A stretch of DNA of 38,382 nucleotides from Calothrix sp. CSU_2_0. GTDB taxonomy: Bacteria > Cyanobacteriota > Cyanobacteriia > Cyanobacteriales > Nostocaceae. The stretch is taken from contig JAAUPE010000062.1 in assembly GCA_012034595.1 (NCBI GenBank), positions 1 to 38,382 of the forward strand, written 5' to 3'. A program made the translations under genes and the position numbers. Positions within the stretch are counted from its first letter, which is position 1; the number at the start of each line of letters is the position of its first letter. The notes beneath the pieces were generated by a model. That model did no database searches. It worked only from the letters and a program-made list of their open reading frames with translations, and was not told where the DNA came from. Of the stretch, positions 33,230 through 38,382 are shown in pieces.

Positions 33230-34510
33230 TTGTTAAACACAAAGAATAGTACAGAATTTCCAGGCTTGATATCCAAACTGGATAGTGGTTTGACATTAAT
33301 TCATCAAGAAATACCCACAACACCTGTTGTTGTAGCAGATATATGGGTACGTGCTGGGAGTATTCAAGAGCCAGCATCTTGGTTTGGGATGGCTCATTTT
33401 CTCGAACATATGATATTTAAAGGAACCACCAATCTACTTCCTGGTGTGTTCGATCGCAATATCGAAAATCGTGGTGGAGTCAGCAATGCAGCGACTAGTT
33501 ATGATTATGCACACTATTCCCTTACTGCTGCGGCTTCATATTTGGAAGAAACGTTACCACAGTTAGCAGATATGCTATTGAATGCGGCAATTCCCGATGA
33601 TGAATTTGTACGCGAACGTGATGTGGTGTTAGAGGAGATTCGTTCTTCTTCGGATGACCCAGATTGGGTAGGATACCAGCATTTAATTAATAGTATTTAC
33701 CAGCAACATCCCTATGGTCGTTCAATTTTAGGAACTGAGAACGATATTTTACAACATTCACCCTCTGCAATGCGTTGTTTTCATCGGCATCATTATCAAC
33801 CGGAAAATATGACGGTGGTAGTTGTTGGTGGAATTGACAGAGAAAGTGCTTTTAAGTTAGTAGAAAAAACTTTTAATGTTCCCAAGTTATCATTAAATAA
33901 AAATAATTGTATTTGTCCGCAAAGAGAGAAAGTTGTGGAACCTTTTATTGCTGGGATTCGTCGCCAAGAAATTTCTTTACCCAGGCTAGAGACAGCACGG
34001 TTGATAATGGGGTGGATTGCACCGGGAATTGAACAGCTAACTGTTGCTTATGGTTTGGATTTACTTTCGGTATTGTTGTCGGAAGGGAGAACATCACGTT
34101 TGGTACGTAGTTTGCGTGAGGAAGAACAATTAGTGCAGGGTATTTGTAGTAATTTTTCGCTGCAAAAAGAATCGAGTTTATTTACTATTACTGCTTGGTT
34201 AGAACCAGAACATTTAGAAAGAGTTGAATCTTTAATTTGTTTGCATTTGCAAGATTTATTGAAGAATGGGATTACCGAGCAAGAGTTAACACGTTGTCAG
34301 AGATTGTTATGTAATGATTATGCTTTTTCAACTGAGACTCCCAATCAAATTGCTGGACTTTATGGTTATTACAATACAGTTGCTCAAGCTGATTTAGCGA
34401 TTGCATATCCACAAAATATTTTGTCATTTGATGTCCATGAATTGCAAAAATTGGCGCAAGATTTTATTTCACCTCATCAATATGCTGTGACTGTTTTAAA
34501 GCCGGGTTGA
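33230..34510 (+). CDS. M16B-family zinc peptidase, catalytic subunit
   Basis: The protein has 426 residues. The inverted zinc motif HxxEH is present as MAHFLEHMIFKGT (H56, E59, H60), with the third ligand in VVLEEIRSS (E136). The C-terminal half is a second M16 domain, but the usual R-x(6)-Y pair (LREKRGLAY) has become LREEEQLVQGI. The protein resembles one half of an MPP-like heterodimer, with the next gene supplying the other half. It lacks a signal peptide, so it probably degrades or processes peptides in the cytoplasm. TTG 33230 is the only start before the conserved domain, since a stop lies ten codons upstream and no ATG or GTG intervenes. Confidence 0.9.
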   Translation: MLNTKNSTEFPGLISKLDSGLTLIHQEIPTTPVVVADIWVRAGSIQEPASWFGMAHFLEHMIFKGTTNLLPGVFDRNIENRGGVSNAATSYDYAHYSLTAAASYLEETLPQLADMLLNAAIPDDEFVRERDVVLEEIRSSSDDPDWVGYQHLINSIYQQHPYGRSILGTENDILQHSPSAMRCFHRHHYQPENMTVVVVGGIDRESAFKLVEKTFNVPKLSLNKNNCICPQREKVVEPFIAGIRRQEISLPRLETARLIMGWIAPGIEQLTVAYGLDLLSVLLSEGRTSRLVRSLREEEQLVQGICSNFSLQKESSLFTITAWLEPEHLERVESLICLHLQDLLKNGITEQELTRCQRLLCNDYAFSTETPNQIAGLYGYYNTVAQADLAIAYPQNILSFDVHELQKLAQDFISPHQYAVTVLKPG

Positions 34511-34614
34511 TAATCAAAAATATTCAAGGAATAAACCGCCATAGATGCAAAGAACGCCAAGGTGAGAGGATAGAGAAATTATAAGTATTAGTAATTAATT
34601 ATTCACAAATTAAA

Positions 34615-35934
34615 ATGACACAATCGATCGGTAAATCCCAAGTTAATCGCACAGTATTAAATAACGGTATTGTAGTGTTGGTGACAGAAAATCCGGCTGC
34701 TGATATTGTGGCTGCACGAATGTTTTTGCGTGCGGGAAGTTGCTATGAAAAACCAGAAAAGGCTGGTTTAGCGCATTTGCTGTCAACTGTAATGACAAAA
34801 GGTTGCGGGAACCCGAAAAATAGTGGCAGCAAAACTCTGACCAGTATGGAAATAGCCGAAGCGGTAGAATCGTTTGGTGCAAGTTTGGGTACTGATAGCA
34901 GCAGCGATTATTTTGTGGTGTCGGTAAAGACTGTCACAGATGATTTTCCAGAGGTTTTAGGATTGGCAGGGAGCATTATGCGGTTTCCGACTTTCCCCGA
35001 ACTCGAAGTCGAACTCGAACGAAGATTGGCACTACAAGATATACGATCGCAAAAGGAGCAACCTTTTAGCGTTGCCTTCGAGCAGTTGCGGAAAGCAATG
35101 TACCAAAATCATCCCTATGCAATGTCTGGTTTGGGGGATGAAACCACAATGGGTAATTTAACTCGTGATGATTTGGTTGAATTTCACCAAACTTATTTTC
35201 GTCCCGATAGTTTAGTTATTAGCATTGCAGGTCGGATTGACTGCGATCGCGCTGTAAAATTAGTCGAAGATATTTTTGGCGATTGGCAACCACCGATTAA
35301 TCAACCTTTGCCACAGACAAGTTTTCCTGAAGTTGGGGCATTAAATGCTTCTAGGATTGCACCTCGTACTTTTGCGACACCTCAAAACACGCAACAATCA
35401 ATATTAATGTTGGGTTATTTAGTTCCATCGGTACATTCCTCCGATTATGCTGCGCTCAAATTATTATCTACATATTTGGGAAATGGACTTTCAAGTCGTT
35501 TATTTATCGAACTGCGGGAAAAACGCGGTTTAGCTTACGAAGTTTCTGCACTTTACCCAACCCGATTATTATGTGCTTCTTTCGTTGTGTATATGGGAAC
35601 CGCTCCAGAAAACACCGAAACAGCGCTTGCTGGATTGCAAACCGAAGTCGATTTACTTAGCGCTGTAAAATTAGAACCGGATTCACTCCAAGCTGCAAAA
35701 AATAAGATATTAGGTCAGTATGCACTAGGTAAACAAACTAACGCCCAACTGGCACAAATTTATGGTTGGTATGAGATATTAGGGTTGGGGATTGGCTTTG
35801 ACAAAGGCTTTCAAGATGCGATCGCAGTAGTCACGGCAGAAGAAACACTAGATGCTGCGTGTAAATATTTACGGGAACCTTACATATCGCTAGTAGGTCA
35901 ACAAGAAGCGATTGGGAGAGTAATTGAATCCTGA
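34615..35934 (+). CDS. M16B-family peptidase-like, non-catalytic subunit
   Basis: The protein has 439 residues. The zinc motif position reads LAHLLSTVMTKG (H54...S57-T58), so glutamate and the second histidine are lost and it cannot bind zinc normally. The substrate-binding Arg/Tyr motif is intact, LFIELREKRGLAYEVSALYP, complementing the defect of the preceding subunit. The domain pattern (NHPYAMSGLGDETTM, LVISIAGRID, ILMLGYLVPSVHSSDYAALKLL) is typical of M16. The two genes are co-directional with a 104-bp spacer. The arrangement is known from bacterial M16B heterodimers and mitochondrial processing peptidase. Confidence 0.9.
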   Translation: MTQSIGKSQVNRTVLNNGIVVLVTENPAADIVAARMFLRAGSCYEKPEKAGLAHLLSTVMTKGCGNPKNSGSKTLTSMEIAEAVESFGASLGTDSSSDYFVVSVKTVTDDFPEVLGLAGSIMRFPTFPELEVELERRLALQDIRSQKEQPFSVAFEQLRKAMYQNHPYAMSGLGDETTMGNLTRDDLVEFHQTYFRPDSLVISIAGRIDCDRAVKLVEDIFGDWQPPINQPLPQTSFPEVGALNASRIAPRTFATPQNTQQSILMLGYLVPSVHSSDYAALKLLSTYLGNGLSSRLFIELREKRGLAYEVSALYPTRLLCASFVVYMGTAPENTETALAGLQTEVDLLSAVKLEPDSLQAAKNKILGQYALGKQTNAQLAQIYGWYEILGLGIGFDKGFQDAIAVVTAEETLDAACKYLREPYISLVGQQEAIGRVIES

Positions 35935-36024
35935 ATCCTGAATCTTGAATCCTGAATCCTGAATTCTGAATCCTGAATCCTGAATCTTGAATCTTGAATC
36001 TTGAATCCTGAATCCTGAATTCTG
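35928..36024. repeat. Heptamer array TGAATCC/TGAATCT, about 13 units
   Basis: The repeat begins in the last codons of the second M16 gene (35928-35934) and continues to 36024, with variants TGAATTC and TGAATCT. The rest of the spacer to 36149 has AATTCCTAATTC remnants and a CGATCG-containing leader. No gene is present. Confidence 0.9.
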
Positions 36025-36149
36025 AGGGAAAAACACGATATATGGCATTTATATATTCCTAATTCCTAATTCAATACTCTTCTTGTCACGGTTGTGTATA
36101 GCACATCCGCGATCGTACTATTAGCAAGAGAAATTCCGGGGGCAAATCC

Positions 36150-37298
36150 ATGAAAGACAATGATAGGGTAAGTATATTTAATTACCTCAAGTCATTCATC
36201 TCTTTTCGCTTCTTCAATCAAAACAAGCTTTACTGCCTACTAGTGTGTTCTTCTGCACCTTTACTTGTTGGTTCGCCATCAGTCGCTTCGGTTACAGTTA
36301 CACAGCAAATTGCTCAAGCTTCCCCAACAGCTAGTTTTAGTCGTCCCAGTCTAAAAGCTGGGAGTCAGGGGGAAGCAGTGACAGAATTGCAAGCAGCATT
36401 AAAGTTACTTGGTTTTTATAGCGGTGCAGTCGATGGAAAGTATGGAGAAACAACGGTTGCAGCAGTTTCAAATTTTAAGGAATCTGCGGGTTTAGCACCA
36501 GATGGTGTGGTTGATACAGTCACTTGGCAAAAACTATTTCCCGGTCAGGGTAACATTTCAACTACCACTGCTTCATCACTACCAGCACCAACAACCAATA
36601 CAACCAACACAGCAACCACAACGACTACAACAAGCATAACAAGCAATAGATTTCCGATTCCTAGCCAAAATACTCAAAATTCTACCAATTTACCCAGACC
36701 AGTAGTAGTCTCAAATTCAGACACTAAAAATTCTTTACCAAGACCAAATAATCCAACTAATACAGGAAACGCTCAACAGATAGAAACAGTGAGAGCATCT
36801 TCCATAACCCGCACGAGTACAACAAAAAAACCCCAGCAGCCAAAAGTGCAATCGCGATCGACTTCGGCACAAAATCGGAGTTCTACGTCAACAAATACTC
36901 GCACCACTACAACAAGTCGTTCGGGACGTAATAATAGTTCAACATCGACAAGTAATCGTACTGCGACGACAAGCAACCGCTCTGGACGCAGCACAGCATC
37001 AACATCAACAACTACCCGCAGTCCACGAGTCAGCCAAAACCAACAAAAACCAGGTATCCAGTATACCGCAGTTGGATTCCCGATTTTGCGCTTAGGAATG
37101 CGTGGAGATGAGGTATATGAACTGCAAAGAAGATTACAACGCTTTGGATATCTGAAAAATGACCCTGATGGTGATTTTGGTGCAGCAACCGAAACCGCAG
37201 TCAAAGCTTTACAACAACGCTTTGGTTTGGAAGCAGATGGTGTCGCAGGTGGAGAAACTTGGGAAATTTTAACCAGACGACGCAGCAATAAGTCTTAA
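36150..37298 (+). CDS. Peptidoglycan-binding protein with two PG_binding_1 domains and a Ser/Thr linker
   Basis: The protein has 382 residues. An N-terminal signal/anchor segment is present at about 27-47 (LYCLLVCSSAPLLVGSPSVA). The first PG-binding repeat is LKAGSQGEAVTELQAALKLLGFY...DGKYGETTVAAVSNFKESAGLAPDGVVDTVTW (about 66-127). A long Thr/Ser/Asn/Arg-rich, probably disordered, linker spans about 135-305. The second PG-binding domain is LRLGMRGDEVYELQRRLQRFGYL...DFGAATETAVKALQQRFGLEADGVAGGETW (about 312-374). It has no catalytic domain, so it probably attaches to or spans the wall. The 200-bp spacer after it and the related following gene suggest gene duplication. The ATG is weakly supported by GGGGG upstream. 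Confidence 0.88.
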   Translation: MKDNDRVSIFNYLKSFISFRFFNQNKLYCLLVCSSAPLLVGSPSVASVTVTQQIAQASPTASFSRPSLKAGSQGEAVTELQAALKLLGFYSGAVDGKYGETTVAAVSNFKESAGLAPDGVVDTVTWQKLFPGQGNISTTTASSLPAPTTNTTNTATTTTTTSITSNRFPIPSQNTQNSTNLPRPVVVSNSDTKNSLPRPNNPTNTGNAQQIETVRASSITRTSTTKKPQQPKVQSRSTSAQNRSSTSTNTRTTTTSRSGRNNSSTSTSNRTATTSNRSGRSTASTSTTTRSPRVSQNQQKPGIQYTAVGFPILRLGMRGDEVYELQRRLQRFGYLKNDPDGDFGAATETAVKALQQRFGLEADGVAGGETWEILTRRRSNKS

Positions 37299-37318
37299 GA
37301 AGTATGTGGGGAAGGGAT

Positions 37319-37367
37319 AATTCGTAATTTGTAATTCGTAATTCCCAACTCCTCATTCCTAACTATT
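37319..37367. repeat. Heptamer repeats between the two PG-binding genes
   Basis: AATTCGTAATTTGTAATTCG units then CCCAACTCCTCATTCCTAAC. The remaining spacer to 37511 has a T9 run (37384-37392) and no gene. Confidence 0.7.
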
Positions 37368-37511
37368 AAATCCCAAAAATTTGATTTTTTTTTAGCTTCC
37401 GGGTAAGTATCTAATATTTTTGTCAAGATAAAAGTTAACATTTAAACCATCATGAAGTTATCGTGGTATCGGTAACTTGCTTCCTGACGTTTTGGCTCAA
37501 ATTTCTTTAAT

Positions 37512-38360
37512 ATGTGGCTATGCCGTTCTTCTTCCCTTATTATTAGCTGTTTGGTCGTGCTGGGCTTCAATCCTGGTAAGGCTAATACTCTTGCGTATGG
37601 TTATTCTACACCTGCGAACCTAAAATTAGTACAAGCAAATTCGACTGAATCGAGTAATCAAACAACTGATGCTCCGACTCCAAATACTGAGGCTACCACT
37701 CCAGCAACATCAACAGCAACTTCGGAAGCAAGCCCAGTATCTAAGGATAAAATAATACTTAGACCGGGGAATTACGGTGATGAAGTCAAGGAACTGCAAA
37801 CCAACTTAAAACAATTGGGTTTTTATGATGGTGTAATTGACGGTGGTTACGGTGGGGGTACTCGTACTGCTGTTTCTAAGTTTCAATCTGCGAATGGTTT
37901 GGATGCGGATGGTATTGTTGGGACTACAACTAAAGTAAAAATTGAAGCTGCGATTCAAGAGAAATTACAACCAACTCCGAGTCCAACTTCGACTGCATCT
38001 GCTAACTCCAATTCTGCTGGGAAACGGGGTATTTTTTGGTGGGCATTGATTGGTGTGGGAATGCTGGGTTCTGTGGGAGTTATCGCGTTTTTTATGCGTG
38101 GTTTTGGGAAGTCAAAATCCCAGGGAACAGGTTTTAAGGTTATCAATCCGCCAATATTAGAGCAGCAAACTGAGCCTAATGTTATTACTCAATATCCAAA
38201 GCACGAAGAAACTGTAATTCAAGAATTTGAAAGGGTTGTTCCCGATCGCAAAGTTGTAAATCAATATCCAACGCATGAACAAACTGTAACTTCAGGAATT
38301 CGACGAGATTCCGATCGACAAGTCGATGAATACAAGTATCCAGCGCATGAACAACTGTAA
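37512..38360 (+). CDS. Membrane-anchored peptidoglycan-binding protein with C-terminal 24-residue repeats
   Basis: The protein has 282 residues as read. A signal peptide (about 1-25, SSSLIISCLVVLGFNPGKANT) is followed by a Thr/Ser/Pro linker, one PG_binding_1 domain (about 82-143, LRPGNYGDEVKELQTNLKQLGFYDG...GLDADGIVG), a second linker, a membrane helix (about 174-195, FWWALIGVGMLGSVGVIAFFM) and a cytoplasmic tail. The tail carries repeats of Q/K-YP-x-HE with a 72-bp period (units at 38190, 38262 and 38334). The stop at 38358 is created by one missing A in the third unit relative to the second; restoring it would read on as HEQTVTSG beyond the window. The true end is therefore uncertain. Confidence 0.82.
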   Translation: MWLCRSSSLIISCLVVLGFNPGKANTLAYGYSTPANLKLVQANSTESSNQTTDAPTPNTEATTPATSTATSEASPVSKDKIILRPGNYGDEVKELQTNLKQLGFYDGVIDGGYGGGTRTAVSKFQSANGLDADGIVGTTTKVKIEAAIQEKLQPTPSPTSTASANSNSAGKRGIFWWALIGVGMLGSVGVIAFFMRGFGKSKSQGTGFKVINPPILEQQTEPNVITQYPKHEETVIQEFERVVPDRKVVNQYPTHEQTVTSGIRRDSDRQVDEYKYPAHEQL

Positions 38361-38382
38361 CTTCAGGAAGTTCGAGAGATTC

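Noticed and set aside
36773-37288. Antisense frame of 171 codons opposite the PG-binding gene.
   Set aside because: Val/Arg/Leu repeats mirror the Thr/Ser linker codons of the real gene; no start signal or domain.

Overview
The window comes from a filamentous, probably heterocyst-forming cyanobacterium (Nostocales-like). The signs are many HIP1 octamers (GCGATCGC), AT-rich spacers full of heptamer-type short tandem repeats (TTAGGAA, TGAATCC and CCCCAAT families), palindromic dispersed elements, and a gene set typical of the group: a DnaK3/DnaJ3-like pair, a two-repeat ClpC, DUF1825 and DUF3143 proteins, a bestrophin-like channel and a probable small photosystem II protein. No rRNA, tRNA, CRISPR array or intact transposase was found.

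Layout. 1-6.8 kb is the most accessory part: the 5' end of a coiled-coil gene, a YaaW-family protein, an O-antigen-ligase-like membrane protein, a bestrophin, a two-gene minus-strand cassette (PD-(D/E)XK nuclease-like plus a solitary winged-helix protein), two MITE-like elements and a MazF/PemK-type toxin-antitoxin pair with a tandem-palindrome operator. 6.8-13.4 kb holds an M28 peptidase and a chaperone block: a DnaK with a long Asp/Arg/Ser repeat tail, a zinc-finger-less DnaJ, a frameshifted Rpn-family nuclease remnant, a membrane-anchored J-protein and a DUF3143 protein. 13.6-20.9 kb is a housekeeping block: uppS, cdaA (c-di-AMP synthase, overlapping uppS by 4 bp), lysA, rimI and clpC. 21-24.6 kb is a minus-strand pair of membrane-linked STAND/AAA-type ATPases with mirrored domain order. 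24.8-32.8 kb carries lepB, a helix-hairpin-helix protein, a TM2/SHOCT protein, a DUF1825 protein, a class A penicillin-binding protein, tyrS, pyrF overlapping a secreted protein, and a small membrane protein. 33.2-38.4 kb holds two M16B peptidase subunits with complementary active-site defects and two peptidoglycan-binding-domain proteins; the last ends in a 72-bp repeat with an apparent one-base deletion.

How the genes fit together. Several act at the cell envelope: UppS makes the lipid carrier, LysA makes lysine from diaminopimelate, CdaA signals wall and osmotic state, PBP1 builds peptidoglycan, the PG-binding proteins attach to it, the O-antigen-ligase-like protein handles glycans, and LepB and the M16 pair process proteins. 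A second theme is protein quality control (DnaK, two J-proteins, ClpC). The best candidates for undescribed biology are the nuclease/winged-helix cassette with repeated CCGA boxes, and the twin membrane ATPases. All family names come from reading motifs, without database searches.
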